Source of the DNA: Filosporella fistucella
Lineage: Eukaryota > Ascomycota > Leotiomycetes > Helotiales
Reading direction: 5' to 3'
Length of the DNA stretch: 64,000 bases
Assembly: GCA_030077755.1 (NCBI GenBank)
Contig: JAQJZZ010000008.1
Coordinates: 2,852,001 to 2,916,000, forward strand
The notes below the pieces were generated by a model. That model saw only the letters and a list, made by a program, of their open reading frames with translations. It was not told the DNA's origin and did no database searches. A program made the position numbers and the translations under genes. Below, one piece after another: positions 1 through 11,559 of this stretch; the first letter of the stretch is position 1, and each line of letters begins with the position of its first letter.

Positions 1-1530
1 TTGACCGAGTACTTGGAAGTACGCGGTGGTCTCTCTTGTACTTTTGGTAGTGAAGTCTGGAAATTCGATTGGAACAAGAAAAAGGACACGAGAATCAAGA
101 GAATCGTAACCACTATAAAGGCCTTTAACCGAATGCTCCATTGCGAAACCTTTTTTTGTGTAGAAGCTATTGTATCATGTATAGAAAGTGACAGTGAATC
201 GATGCTAAGATTCTTGAAATTGTGAAAATACTGAGATTTCGGCTGGTCCAAGTCCAGGGAAGGTGTCCGGGGCGAATCCAAGAAAGGCTGCCCCTCCTGC
301 ATGGCGATATACTTGTCCTCTTGCCGGAACCAAGGAAAAAGAGAGCGTAACATGACTGTAAATGTAAATGAACGATGAAAAAGATGCTCAGGAAATCATG
401 ACTGAGGTGAAAAGAACTTGAACACAGGTTCGATGAAGGGACATCGTTCCTCCCCTGACATCGATCCCCCAAATGGGCCCAGTCTGAGATATTGAACAAG
501 AAACATTGAAATAAGAAAGGTCTAAGACCGAAATCTCCCTAAGAAGTGGTGGCACTTGATTTCGTCGCGCTGAAAAAGCACATTGTAAACGAGACCCCTC
601 TCATTGGCGATACCTAAACGGGCAGGAAAAAGCCTCAATTCTCGCTAGGATGAGACAGTGGGGGGGCCTTTAATTAGATGAGCTAAGGATCTGTAAGACA
701 ACCTTAATCCTCTCGAGGATTTAGGAGGTTCATATGCTACCTCTGGATGCGAATAAAGGGTCAAGACTCAAGAGGATTACGATGTATCGAGTTGTGGTCT
801 CGGGAAAATATAGTATATAAGTCTTTCTGCATCCTAGGGGCCTGTGATTAGTAAGGGTCTCGTAGTCGCTAGATTGTGTGTATAAGTAAAGTTGTAAAGT
901 CAATGTCAATTTTTCAGCTCAAGGCCCGCGGCTTCCTACAATAGCGACGGGACGGGAGAGCCGGTCGATCTGTAGATAGTCACGTGCTATATGCCGGTAG
1001 ACTCTTACCTTCAGTATGCCACTAATGGCTAGATGCGCCGCGCATGGTGAAGCAGTCATTCTTGCTGGGCTATGTATTTGTCGCGTAATGGGTTATGAAA
1101 AAAAAACAACAACAACAGAGTATATATGAAGCCACGTGACAAATCTCAACCCTTGCATTACCTGCTCTGATCTATCTCGCTCCTTGCAGTATATGTATAC
1201 CATTCCCTAAGCGCATTCTATGAGAATTCCAGCTAATTATGCAGTCCGTCCCAAATAAAATTCGAAGTCAAAAAAGAATTTTGCCGGCAAAAAAAAGGTT
1301 AAAAACAGCAAAACTCTAGCCTCCCAGTCGAATAGGAGATCGGAAAAACCCCTCCAGTGAGGATTTTTGAGGCCGGGTGATTTTATTTTAGAGTTGACTT
1401 AATCGTCTTGTCAGCGAGACCGCAACGCCATATTTGCATGTGACGATCCTTATGGCCTGATTAGTTGAACGGCTTATTTGGATACTTGTATTTGAAAATT
1501 GTAAGAGTAAGAAGATTCCTTGAGTGTTTT
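1..1530. other. Gene-poor stretch, no supported gene
   Basis: Only short open frames occur here and none has a recognisable domain, plausible splice structure or family resemblance. A frame open from base 1 to 225 begins at a TTG, so it could be the tail of a gene outside the window, but nothing in its translation supports that. Low-complexity patches include a run of seven G near 661 and an A-rich/CAA tract near 1097-1118. I see no tRNA, repeat or regulatory site I can defend. Confidence 0.5.
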
Positions 1531-2178
1531 TTATATTCGTGGAATGTTGTTTCTATCACTAGCCTTACCTCGATAAATACAAAACTCAAGTCCTTTCTGA
1601 ACGATCTCAGTGTACGTTGATTCAGAGAGAGGCATTGGTAATATTATAAAGTTCAAGACAGATTCACGACTTTCCGATGGCATATTCAAGATTTTAAGCA
1701 CCCCTTTTTCAGCGACACCGCGCGTGAACTCTACAGTCCACGAATTGAGTAACTCAAAATCTTTGATCTGGAAGAGTGCCTTCCGATCCCTGAGAAACAA
1801 AATACCACGTAATAAATGATTCACATCCATTTGTGCATTTCCATTGCTCGTGGCTCTTACGGGATAGCTACTCTCACTTTGGATGGATGGTGCAGTATGA
1901 TCCTCATCATATACCTCGTTTACCTTTAGTCTCTTGACACAGCGAGGAATCCCATCCAGCGATGGCGGTTGGAGACAACTTGTCATTACTACAATGCAAT
2001 TGCTACCATAGATATGCATCGAGGATTGGTTGAACCTGATCAAATCTATCATAGTACATCGCTGGACCTTGCCCAGATTGTTAGGATGCTGATCTGATAG
2101 TTGGCTCGATATTAGGGCGCATGTGAAATATGTTTCTCGTAGCTGGATATCACTATCGTCCTCACCACTCAGACGCAT
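1531..2178 (-). CDS. Hypothetical protein, 215 aa, weak support
   Basis: This is an uninterrupted 215-codon frame in an AT-rich, gene-poor area, which is longer than expected by chance but not compelling. I recognise no family. The predicted protein has no signal peptide or membrane segment and no cysteine or histidine cluster. A second minus-strand frame lies just upstream (2267-2479, 70 aa, beginning MVSASRTRSY), and the two could be exons of one gene, although I could not place a convincing splice pair between them. It could equally be a fragment of a decayed gene. Transcript evidence would decide. Confidence 0.3.
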   Translation of the reverse strand: MRLSGEDDSDIQLRETYFTCALISSQLSDQHPNNLGKVQRCTMIDLIRFNQSSMHIYGSNCIVVMTSCLQPPSLDGIPRCVKRLKVNEVYDEDHTAPSIQSESSYPVRATSNGNAQMDVNHLLRGILFLRDRKALFQIKDFELLNSWTVEFTRGVAEKGVLKILNMPSESRESVLNFIILPMPLSESTYTEIVQKGLEFCIYRGKASDRNNIPRI

Positions 2179-3109
2179 TATGTTCCTCGATTGCGCTCGC
2201 CCTCACTTTTGTCGACGACAAACCCTCAATTATGCGCATGCACTGAGCCATTGACAACGACAGCCTTTAATGGGAGAAGCTAGCCAGCGATCCTTCAATT
2301 CGATATCTCAGTGTTGAATCCACGTTTGTCTCTTGCCATGTAATGATTGTGTTGACGGCTATACCAGTAGCTCCATTTCTGATTTTCGTAGTTTGCTTAT
2401 TCACTCCTCTTCCACTTAACTCTGATACCAAATCTCGACCAATGATCGAATAAGAACGGGTTCTTGAAGCTGATACCACAATAACACTTCAAAATGTCAA
2501 CACACGCAAGAGATAACATAGTATTCAGAACAAACCATGCATGAATATCTACGCCAACCTTATCTAAGGTGCTATTAGTTTTTGCAGGGTCTATTTGATG
2601 TGTAACCTTTCAAATATTGGAAAGGCAATGAGCTATATTCCAACAATACTCTTAAGTCATATTTTCTTCTATCCACTATGGCTAATTTCAAGCATCAAAA
2701 AATCGTCTTTCACTTGCCTTATCGCAAGAATTATCCATGATTACCTGTCCACTTTGGGGGTTCATCAGTTCTGATTCGCAGTTTGCCCTGCTATCGGGTG
2801 GCTGTTACAGCACGAATCAGCCACCATCGCATGTTCCAATTCCGGCCTGCAGAGCACTCCACTTTTCAATTCCCAATTTAACTTCACATTGCATAAAATT
2901 ATTCCACAGGATTCAATGCTCCACGGTCACATCGAATAAAGCGTAGCTAATTGCAATAGCTACTCAATCCCCGCCAAGTTTTAATCTACTTCTCTTAAAC
3001 CGACGTTCCAGCAGTCATAATGCTCAAGTTTATACACTCAGCTATACCTATAAATACCAAGATGTTGTTTTCGTTATTCTTCTTTCTCCAAATGTTCCGC
3101 CCGGCCATG

Positions 3110-4054
3110 ATACATCAAATTCTATCGAGAGGAGATACCTTGAAAAGCTGGAGTCTGTCGGTCAATGCGACGGCGACAATGAAGAAGATATTCAACGCGT
3201 GATGAAAGAGGCAGACAAGGTAGAAGAAGATATCGAGAAGAATTTATTGGAAGTTTGTAACACGACAAGGCAGCCACTTACACTTGAATCAAAGCCTGTA
3301 GAGAAGAGATCACTACATTCATGGCTATATCCAAGATTGATCACCTGACAGCTCGTCGCCAAACAAGGGGTATTAACAGTATTTCGTCGAGAAGATCTCC
3401 CTATTTACTATTCGCATGCCTACATCAGTGACATAGAGATTCGGGGCCTTGATATTCCCTATTATATGACCTCTGATTTGCAAGTTATCGCTGTCTTGTA
3501 TCTTTTCGTATACAAAGTCAACGTCGAAGGAAAACTATGGTCGCCAAACTGGGTCGGAAAGAAGCGCATAATTCAATAGCGGGTGAGATAAAGAAGCTGT
3601 CCAGGATCTAAACTTCGTCCCAAGGTCCAATACCAAGTGTACCGCAAATCAAGGGCCTTGTGTCTTCGCCAATGGGCTTGGTTGGGTTTCTGACTGAATA
3701 CATTCCCTCTGTTCATCGTAATCTTGAGTATATCTTAGCATATGGAAGAATCACTAGTGGCACGGTTCCCAAGCCTGAGGGCGGCACTACACCAACCATC
3801 ACTATTAGCCAGGAACGAAAGACGAAGTGGTCGAATCAGATTCAAGAAACGCTTCGTTCGTTCACGCTCGCGATATTTTCTGGGGTGATGCGAAACGGGC
3901 GAATGTTCTGATAGACGAAATAACGGACGACGCCTGGATAGTAGATTTTGGAGGAGGAAATACACACGGTTGGATAGATAACGAATTACATGGCTCGAAG
4001 GCTGGAGATTTACAGGCGCTTGAACATATTATGGCTGAGTTAGCTGAAACCTGA
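3110..4054 (+). pseudogene. Decayed protein-kinase-like gene (fungal phosphotransferase-like family)
   Basis: The 3' part keeps a kinase-like core. HARDIFWGDAKRANVLIDE resembles the catalytic-loop segment (G-D-x-K-x-x-N) of fungal kinase-like/APH-type proteins, and WIVDFGGGNTHGWIDNEL follows where the D-F-G metal-binding motif belongs. The tail GDLQALEHIMAEL is also typical of that family. The segment before it (GLVGFLTEYIPS, then RKTKWSNQIQETL) lies in another frame, so a frameshift falls near 3860-3870. Further upstream, a helical segment from about 3130 and a region around 3370-3580 are broken by in-frame stops near 3346 and 3578. With several lesions this is a pseudogene, not an intron problem. 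The upstream limit is approximate. Confidence 0.65.
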
Positions 4055-4563
4055 TTATAAGGTCCATAATTATAAAAACTATACCTATTACAAGACTTTA
4101 ATACAGTATAACTTTATTCAGGAATATTTTACTTACCTTATCTTACTATCTAAGCTCCACAACCAATTCCGTCCTTCGCAATCCTTCATGAGTCAAGATT
4201 ACCCGGCTCTCTTGGCATTTCACGACAGGCTTCCCCGCACTAACCCACCTCCGCACTTTACCAAGACACAGTGCGGAATATCTCCATTAGGCTATGACCC
4301 TCGAATAGAGTCAATGCAGAGCCCTTTGGACATGTTGGTTCTTACTGCATCTGCCGTGGATCGTTTCCGCGTTCAGGTGCGGTCGAATTGATCCGTGTCT
4401 CACTTTTTTTGGTGTTGGTTGGTTTGGAGATAACTTCATATATGTTGAATGTCCCTGAAATGTTGTTGGTATTGTGATTTTGTTTAAGTCTTAGATTCTT
4501 CATATTTGTTTGTTCTTCGAAAAGGGGCTTTTAGGAAGTAAATTCTGAGGTCTAATCAGCACC

Positions 4564-6191
4564 ATGAGCGGGCCACTTGACCCCACGATACTCCCGGAAG
4601 AGAAGCTCGATGTAACCCACACCGAAGACATCGAGAAATCCGAAGCCTTCGAAGTAGTCGACCTAGCAGCAGAGAAAGCTCTTCTCTGGAAAGTAGATAT
4701 ACATGTCGTACCTCCACTTCTCATTCTTTTCCTCCTTGCGTTTCTCGACAGGACGAATATCGGAAATGCCAAAATCCAGGGAATGACTAAGGATCTGGAT
4801 ATGCATGGGCAGGATTATAGTATTGCTCTGTTTATCTTTTTTATCCCGTAAGTGATGGGTGATAAACTGCCTGGGTTTCTATGTGACTAATGCAATCAAG
4901 TTATATCCTCCTCGAAGTCCCATCGAATATTATTATCAAGAAAGTCGCTCCTTCAACATGGCTGTGCAGCATCATGTTTCTCTGGGGAGTTTGCACAGTC
5001 GGACAAGGACTCGTACAAAACTTCGGATCACTCGTCGCTCTTCGTTTTCTTCTCGGTATATTCGAAGCAGGATTGGTCCCCGGTGCTGTATATCTTATTA
5101 CGATGTATTACAAGAGATATGAATTGCAATGGAGATTGAGTGTTTTCTTCTGCGCGAGCATTCTTGCTGGTGCCTTTGGAGGATTACTGGCATATGCTAT
5201 TGCGCATATGGATGGCGTTGGTGGTTATGCTGGTAAGTCATTGCTTCCCCTCCTAATAGTCGTTTCTGATGGCCTAGGGTGGCGATGGATCTTCATCCTA
5301 GAAGGACTTCTCACGATCGTATTTGCCATAATCTTCAAGTTCATCGTTGTCGATTGGCCCGAGACTGCAACTTTCTTAACACCAGCCGAACGAGAGCTTC
5401 TCATCAGACGTCTAGCCGTCGATGCAGGTGGAGCGAAAATGGACGTCCTTGATCGCAGATCTGCCAAACGTGTTTTCACTGATTGGAAGATATACTGTGG
5501 AGTTTTCATGTACATGGGTGTGGTGAATACCGGCTATGCAACATCTTTCTTCATTCCTACCATCATACAGGAGATGGGTTACACCGCTGCGATGAGTCAA
5601 GTGCGAAGTATTCCCATCTTTATCGTCGCAGCAGTAGCTGCTCTCTGCGTAGCTTGGTCTACCGATAGACTCAAGCACAGATATGCCTTCACTATTGCAG
5701 GTGTAGTCGTTGGAATGATTGGATATGTGATACTCTTATGTCAGAACAGAGTTAGTGTGGGCGTAAAGTATATGGCATGTTTCTTCATCACAACTGGCGG
5801 TTATATGACCCAACCTGTGACATGGGTGTGGCTCGCAAATGTAAGATTCATTCTTCAGCCTCCTCATTCTCTGCTAATTTTACTCCAGAATATGGGTGGA
5901 CACTATAAACGCTCCATCGCTACAGCGATGCAAATCGGTCTTGGAAATGCTGGAGGTATCGTTGCATCCAACGTCTTTATCCCAAAAGAGAGCCCGAGAT
6001 ATACCACCGGCTACAGAACAAGTCTTGGGATGTTACTCATGTGTGCTGTCATGTGCACCGTGTTCTTCTTCGGTTTGAAGGCAGAGAATAAGAAGAGAGA
6101 TAGAGGTGGAAGAGACTATAGGTATACCGAGGAGAGAGATGAGTTGGACAATATGGGTGATGATCATCCTGAGTTCAGGTACACCACTTAA
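4564..6191 (+). CDS. MFS transporter, Dal5/Tna1-type anion:cation symporter
   Basis: Likely a plasma-membrane importer of a small organic anion such as nicotinate, allantoate, pantothenate or tartrate. The substrate cannot be read from sequence. Four exons: 4564-4847, 4901-5232, 5278-5840, 5889-6191. The introns are 53, 45 and 48 bp and all GT-AG; the last two are multiples of three, so the frame reads through them. The product is 493 aa. The family signature LAFLDRTNIGNAKIQGM sits in the first membrane segment, followed by EVPSNIIIKKV and RFLLGIFEAGLVPG in the first half. In the second half come GLGNAGGIVASNVF and an acidic, basic-rich cytoplasmic tail ending EFRYTT. Length and motif order fit an intact 12-TM member. 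A second member of the same family lies on the minus strand at 20846-22910. Confidence 0.92.
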
Positions 6192-6878
6192 TCTGGAACA
6201 GGACTTCCGGATGGAGATGGCTTGGAACACAGTGTGATAACTTCCTCATCAATAATTCGCTATAACCAGGCTCTTTTCAAGAAGAATTTTAGATTTTAGA
6301 ATACTGCTATGTATTTCCCCATCGATTATCGTTGTGTGCAAGTGGGTCATCATGATGAAATTCTCGCTTCTTCTCTCAACCAGTACGTCAGACATTTTTC
6401 AGCCCGAACACAGTATTTATTTTCAACTATTTTTTGTGTGCGTAGTTGTCATTGTCATTTCGTCTTGATTTCGAGTGCGTGCCTGAATTATTCTCGCAAC
6501 TTCACGCCTGTTGAGCGGCCCAATCGGCGAGCTTTGGTGGTTCGAATTGTGTTCCCTACCCGCTAGCGCAAGACTACAAGAATTATATAGAAATATTTCT
6601 GGTCGAATCTAGCTTGCTAGTGCGAGGAGCTAGTACAGTAGATACACAGTTTTAATTACCTTATTTCGAAATTGGGAAGCCCCTCTAATTTATACCAGCT
6701 TAACAAGCCACAACACAAGAACGTTTCGAGCAGCGCAACAACTTCGCCTCCAACACAAGACATATCCCAATCTGCTACATCACGAACAAACAAACCAAAA
6801 TTCGAGCGGTATTACCTTCGTTATCAGCACGCGAGCTTTCGAGGAAGTGGAGAGCTTTCATCCCAATCTACATTCAAT
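6192..6878. other. Intergenic, probable 3' and 5' flanks
   Basis: No gene seen. It holds the 3' flank of the MFS gene and the promoter/5' UTR of the F-box-like gene. The frame of the latter is open back to 6672 but has no ATG before 6879, so this segment is taken as untranslated. Confidence 0.4.
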
Positions 6879-7640
6879 ATGGCTCCGTCTTCTCAACCAC
6901 CTGCTTCTTCCCTCGCGTCCAAAACCTCGACTTCACCACCGATGAGAAAGAAAGCACATCTCACCACCATTCCTGTGGAGATTCGGTTCCGAATCTATGA
7001 CTTCCTCGCCTTCGATTGCGTCCTCACACTTCCTCACAAGCAACTCAAGGACATAGTGTTCGAAGAACGACGAGCAAGATACTCAAACGGAAGCTGGGAA
7101 ACTCTTTGGAGGAGAATAGATCCATTGACCCTCGCTTATCCTTATTTTGAAGACGAGTTGGGAAAGTGGGTGTTGCCAAAATACGATCTGCCCAAATGGT
7201 GGTGTCTTGATCGATCTTTTGACCCTGCTCTCACCGTTTTCAACATGACTTTCCATACTGAAAAATTGGCGTCACAATATTGGAAAGGCGAATTCTGGTT
7301 CAGAGATCTAATCCTGGAGAAGCATTTACGACATCTGAGACTCACTGTTTGCAAAGGCACATTGCCTCTGGGAAGTTTGGGGAACCTTTTCGAGGAGTTG
7401 AAGCATTTGAAGAAGTTGGACACACTAGAGCTGGATATGGAGCGGGATCTCACTGATTGGGATCAGAATTGGTTACTGGCGTTATTTTGGGCGGCACTTG
7501 ATCTTTGCGGTGTGCCTTATACTGAGGTCGAGTGTGCATGTGGGAAGTGTAAAGAGAAGGCGCCGGCTCTGCTGTGGAGATATAAGAAAGGTGGAAAGGG
7601 TCACTGGATGGAGATTGTGCATAAGAACATGCTCCAATAA
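6879..7640 (+). CDS. F-box-like / 2EXR-like hypothetical protein, 253 aa
   Basis: An intronless gene. I chose the ATG at 6879, which precedes a Ser/Pro-rich leader, because the upstream open frame lacks an ATG. After about 35 disordered residues comes LTTIPVEIRFRIYDFLAFDC, the L-P-x-E-I-R-x-x-I-Y-x-x-L pattern of F-box-like and 2EXR-type leads in fungal proteins. The rest is rich in W, L and charged residues. A C-x-C-x-x-C cluster (ECACGKC) lies near the C-terminus and might bind a metal. F-box-like proteins of this sort are very numerous in filamentous ascomycetes and mostly uncharacterised. The related motif LPVEIRQAIWQEV occurs in the gene at 34148, but the two proteins do not look like close paralogues. 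Confidence 0.72.
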   Translation: MAPSSQPPASSLASKTSTSPPMRKKAHLTTIPVEIRFRIYDFLAFDCVLTLPHKQLKDIVFEERRARYSNGSWETLWRRIDPLTLAYPYFEDELGKWVLPKYDLPKWWCLDRSFDPALTVFNMTFHTEKLASQYWKGEFWFRDLILEKHLRHLRLTVCKGTLPLGSLGNLFEELKHLKKLDTLELDMERDLTDWDQNWLLALFWAALDLCGVPYTEVECACGKCKEKAPALLWRYKKGGKGHWMEIVHKNMLQ

Positions 7641-9116
7641 GGGCGGGAATCATGGACAGAGCTACATCTCAGTCACGTACATTTGGGCATCCATTGATAC
7701 TTTCTTTCATGTCATCTGTGACTTGTCGAATACAATGGTTTAGGATTATCAGTTACCAAACGTCGTTGCTGTACTGTGTTTCCGAAATGATTTTGGGAGA
7801 AAAACTCAGGAAAATTAGTCACCTCTGGAAGCAAACAAGAGCATGAGGATGACTTATGTCAAATCATGGTAAAATCATATTGAACCTGATTCGAATAATC
7901 CAGGGTACACAATATCATTCATGGCACCGATGTGTCTTTCACTGATTCTCTTGTATGTGTTCAACATGGCAAACATAAAAGTATCTGGTCCGTTGGATAC
8001 TCTACCTCACTCCTCTCGCATCACAACCCCAATGCTATGGACGATACACCCCACATCCAAGTTTCAATATAACAAAACTCGATCAAGCTACATATAGAAC
8101 TCCAGTACTTCGTCACAACTTGTTAACTCGCCAAAAGATGCCCTCCAACTTCACAACCCCATGTGTTCCATTATCTACCTACAATTCGCATGCGAATATC
8201 ACACCGGTAGCAACGAACAAGTAGAAGATTGCCGCAAATCAACCAGTCTCCGTTGCCATGTATTCATGGATTATAGACCGGTGGTTAGACATTCAACTTA
8301 TTCATGTCGTCGACTTGAATGTAATTATAGAATGAAGGAGGAGTAGATAAATGCATTCATGAATAATCCTTATAGAGAACCGATTCGACGGCCAGAATAC
8401 TACTAGCCGTTCCAAAATGAAAATGATAGGTAGTTAGATAGCACTGGGATTGGGAAAGGTGCAGAGTAATCGTGGGTGTGTGGTGGAGGAAGTGCAATAG
8501 AGATATCATAATATACGCTTTCAATAAGTAACTGATTGTGGGAGTGTGGCCACCTTCACCCTTCGAACCGAGCTTGCCTTTCCAAAAAAATTAAATCACT
8601 GGATATCCTTCTTCTTCGCAACTTTAGCAACTGAAAGTCTCTCGTCCACTTCATCTGAACAGAACTCATAAATATCATCACAAGAATATCCACTTTCTAG
8701 CCACGCTCCCCCCTCCTATCATCCTGCTGTTTAGCCGAAAGCGTCAGATCCCTTAGCGAGCGAGATGGTAAATACAAATCTGACTATTCCGCAGCGTTCT
8801 GATTCCACAGCTTTTGCGTCTCTTGACTGTACTACAGTGCCGTGAAGGAAAGTTCGCTGACTCATCACATGCAACAACTCGGGTTTGTCGCAACAATTCG
8901 AGCCTCCTCTTTTCACTTCAAATCCTGCACTCACGAAATTCAATTCCCGATCCTGCTTGCCGGCGAAAAGGAAAAAGGACTCTCCGAGCATTCGAAGTCA
9001 CCCATATAGGACCGCGGGATCTGGTCCCGAAAGCAATTGCACATCTTCCAAACACTCTGAACCCTCTGGCTAGGTTCCAGCACCAACAGTTAAGACAAAT
9101 AACTCTTCGCCTCAAA
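7641..9116. other. Intergenic, no supported gene
   Basis: About 1.5 kb between two plus-strand genes. Only short frames occur, with no recognisable content. The frame of the hydrolase gene is open from 8814, but without an in-frame ATG before 9117, so the last 300 bases are probably its 5' UTR. Confidence 0.4.
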
Positions 9117-10127
9117 ATGACTTCAACCACTTTCAGTTCATGGAATAAAGGCGAGCATTCGGCATTAATATCGATTGGTACCCACAGACTTTACGTTTCA
9201 GCATCGGGCCAGAAACGTGAGGCAGGTGAGCCAGCCATCCTCCTTATGACAGGACTCAGTAGCACGATCAGCGAATGGGTGGCTGTCCGTCGTCTCGTTA
9301 CTCCTTTTGCGCGTTGGATGGAGTATGATCGATCTGGGCTTGGACGAAGCGAAAGTCCCCCAGATGTACCGGATGCTATTACAGCTGTAGATGTGGCTAT
9401 AGAATTGGATGTACTTCTCACCAATGCCGGTATCGAGGGTCCATTCTTGGTAGTGTGCCACTCATGGGGTGGTATGACAGCGCGGGAGTTCCTGCATTTA
9501 AGATCCAAAGATATTGCAGGCATTGTGTTCGTAGATGCAAATACAGAAGATACATATGATGGCGGGAAATGGCCTGCTTCATTCATGGGACCTCTTAGTG
9601 AAGGACTGAATTGGAATAAGGTCACTGGACTTACAGCTTCACGTGTTCTCTCTGACGAAGAATGGGAGGCAGTGAAGAAAGAACTAAAGAACCCCAGACA
9701 TAAGATCACAGAAGCAGCTGAGCAGAGAGGATATCCGGGAGATGCAGCTATCCTTGCAGCGAAAAGACAGATTGAGAATCAAGCACTTGGGAATCGACCT
9801 ATCAGTATCATCAAGGCAAATACAGCAAGGGACTTCGAGAGGGTGTATCATGCTGGTGTAGCCGCAGGTAATGGGAATGAAGAGCAGAGAGCTGCGTTTC
9901 GGAAATATTTGGTGACCTTTGGGGGGAAATGGAAAGCTTGGCAGGAGAGACTTCAACAGCTCTCGAATGTCAATCGCTTTGTGGAAACGGATGTGAGTGG
10001 ACATAATGTTGAGATGCAAGAGCCAGAATTGATTGCGGGGGAGATTCGATGGGCGCTCGGTTTGATCAGGGGGAGTCTGGATTCGTCTCCATCTCGGCGA
10101 AAGAGGACTGTGGATGCGGTGTTATAA
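9117..10127 (+). CDS. Alpha/beta hydrolase-fold protein, 336 aa
   Basis: An intronless hydrolase of the alpha/beta fold, probably cytosolic since no signal peptide is seen. The nucleophile elbow is CHSWGGM with Ser116 (G/H-x-S-x-G type), and VSGHNVEMQEPEL carries the catalytic His (His296). IVFVDANTED after strand 6 offers candidate acid residues, the usual place being just before the cap. LLMTGLSST near residue 43 supplies the oxyanion-hole loop after the first core strand, and WMEYDRSGLGRSESPP is the typical strand-4 loop of this family. The family includes esterases, epoxide hydrolases and C-C hydrolases; nothing here fixes the substrate. Its stop is only 33 bp from the stop of the convergent minus-strand gene. 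Confidence 0.87.
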   Translation: MTSTTFSSWNKGEHSALISIGTHRLYVSASGQKREAGEPAILLMTGLSSTISEWVAVRRLVTPFARWMEYDRSGLGRSESPPDVPDAITAVDVAIELDVLLTNAGIEGPFLVVCHSWGGMTAREFLHLRSKDIAGIVFVDANTEDTYDGGKWPASFMGPLSEGLNWNKVTGLTASRVLSDEEWEAVKKELKNPRHKITEAAEQRGYPGDAAILAAKRQIENQALGNRPISIIKANTARDFERVYHAGVAAGNGNEEQRAAFRKYLVTFGGKWKAWQERLQQLSNVNRFVETDVSGHNVEMQEPELIAGEIRWALGLIRGSLDSSPSRRKRTVDAVL

Positions 10128-10160
10128 TTTATGTGTCTTTAGCTTTTCCATAATACTTTA

Positions 10161-11559
10161 TCATCCTGTGCCTCCTCTCTTCTCTATTACGCTTCCTCTC
10201 CTCCAGAGACCTTCTTCCGCATCCACAGCCAACATACCTTGTTCTATGGTGTGACTTTCTACCGGCAAGGCGATGTGTTCCACCGACTCCACCTCAATAT
10301 AACTTGGCATCGATTGATTCTTCAACATACTATCCCCCCTCAGGGACCGTTTCAATCTGCTCATTTTGATATCTGCAGTGTAATTTGATCGTTTAGTTGT
10401 ATGAGTAGCAGCGAACCTCGTACATAAGACGTTGAAAGAAGGGAAGCAGGCGCAGATAAGTCCAATAGCTAGCTCAGCCGAGCTAATTATTAGTTAGCTC
10501 ACTCCTGAATCAGAGGGGTTGCAAGGGGGAGGCAATACATACGCTAGCATCTTAAATCTCATAGCCCCCAATGCCGCATCTGGTATATCCAGCTCTGGAA
10601 CCGTCGAATATACCAATCTCAACAAACTCATACTCGTCGCCAGTCCACCTGCACCAAGAAGTGCCGTGATTCCAAATTTCTTCCTTCTCGTCATTCTGAT
10701 CGTCCACAATAGTGGAATTGGTAGAACGAGAATAATTATATCCGTTACAACACTTAATACAGTATCCGCCAAGAAGAGATGGGGTGTAACAAGACACGAT
10801 ATGCGAACCCTTGGATTCCAAAAACCGGCAATGGGAGTGCAGATTCGGATCTTGAGAATAGTGATGACGACGTAGGCAGCGAGCATCGTGTATAGAAATA
10901 CGTGAATTATCACTACCGTTGGGCGATAGGGCGAGAATACGCGAGCGAATATTAGGAGGAGGGTTGCTTTGGTGAGGAAGGTGGTAGGTGAATGGACGAT
11001 TATGTCGATGTACGTCCACTGTGTTCAGATGTTAGATTGCGGATGTGGTACATAGAGTTTGGGAGAAAAAGGGTAGAGGAACGAACTCTTTTGAACTCGT
11101 TGAGAGAATCTTTCGAGAGCTCCCAGTCATGATAGCCCCCGCCCTTCTCACCCACTTCAAGAAGTTAGATCGATGCAATGAAGAGATAAGACGGCCGTAC
11201 TTATTATACCCGATATGAAAAAGAATGTGGCGAATATCTATTCGATGTCATTATCTTCGCAATGAGAGCTACAGTCCGACTGTCTTACCCAAGCCGTTAA
11301 ACACAACCCTGAAGATTGTCAGTACTTGATCATCCAATCTAGAGAAAGACATACAATCCTCCAACACAAAGGATTTCACCATTCTGCATCTGATATATAC
11401 CCTCAAGAGTACGCACGGTGTTGTAAAAGCAATACAGACGATTTCGACTACTAAGTTGAAGGTCTTATACACATCTTGTGGGTTCTCCAGGCTTGGAATA
11501 ACACCTGGTGGTGCCGACGCAACACTGGTTAGCGGGGTCGATGTCATACCTCCCGTCAT
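10161..11559 (-). CDS. Fungal rhodopsin-domain (Pth11-related) seven-TM membrane protein
   Basis: An integral membrane protein of the large fungal rhodopsin-domain family, whose members are mostly of unknown role; some are proposed surface receptors. Six exons can be traced: 11559-11355, 11308-11289, 11237-11201, 11154-11087, 11018-10543, 10482-10161. All phases agree and give 375 aa. Two exons are very small (20 and 37 bp). Motifs in order: VRLxxR-like LLRVYIRCRM after TM1, VLED at the first cytoplasmic loop, GGGYHDWELSKD in the outer loop, FKRWTYIDIIVHSP, CTPIAGFWNP, FLADTVLSVVTDIIILVLPIPLLW and RRKKFGITALLGAGG. The C-terminal tail after SAELAIGLICACFPSF is cytoplasmic and basic/acidic, as in the family. 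One donor (after FKR) is GTTCGT, less usual than the rest. No CFEM cysteine domain is seen at the N-terminus. Confidence 0.85.

Noticed and set aside
167..499. 110-codon minus-strand frame
   Set aside because: No motif; it overlaps a frame on the other strand and is within the length range expected by chance here.
9191..9709. 172-codon minus-strand frame
   Set aside because: Antisense to the alpha/beta hydrolase, whose motifs prove the plus-strand reading.
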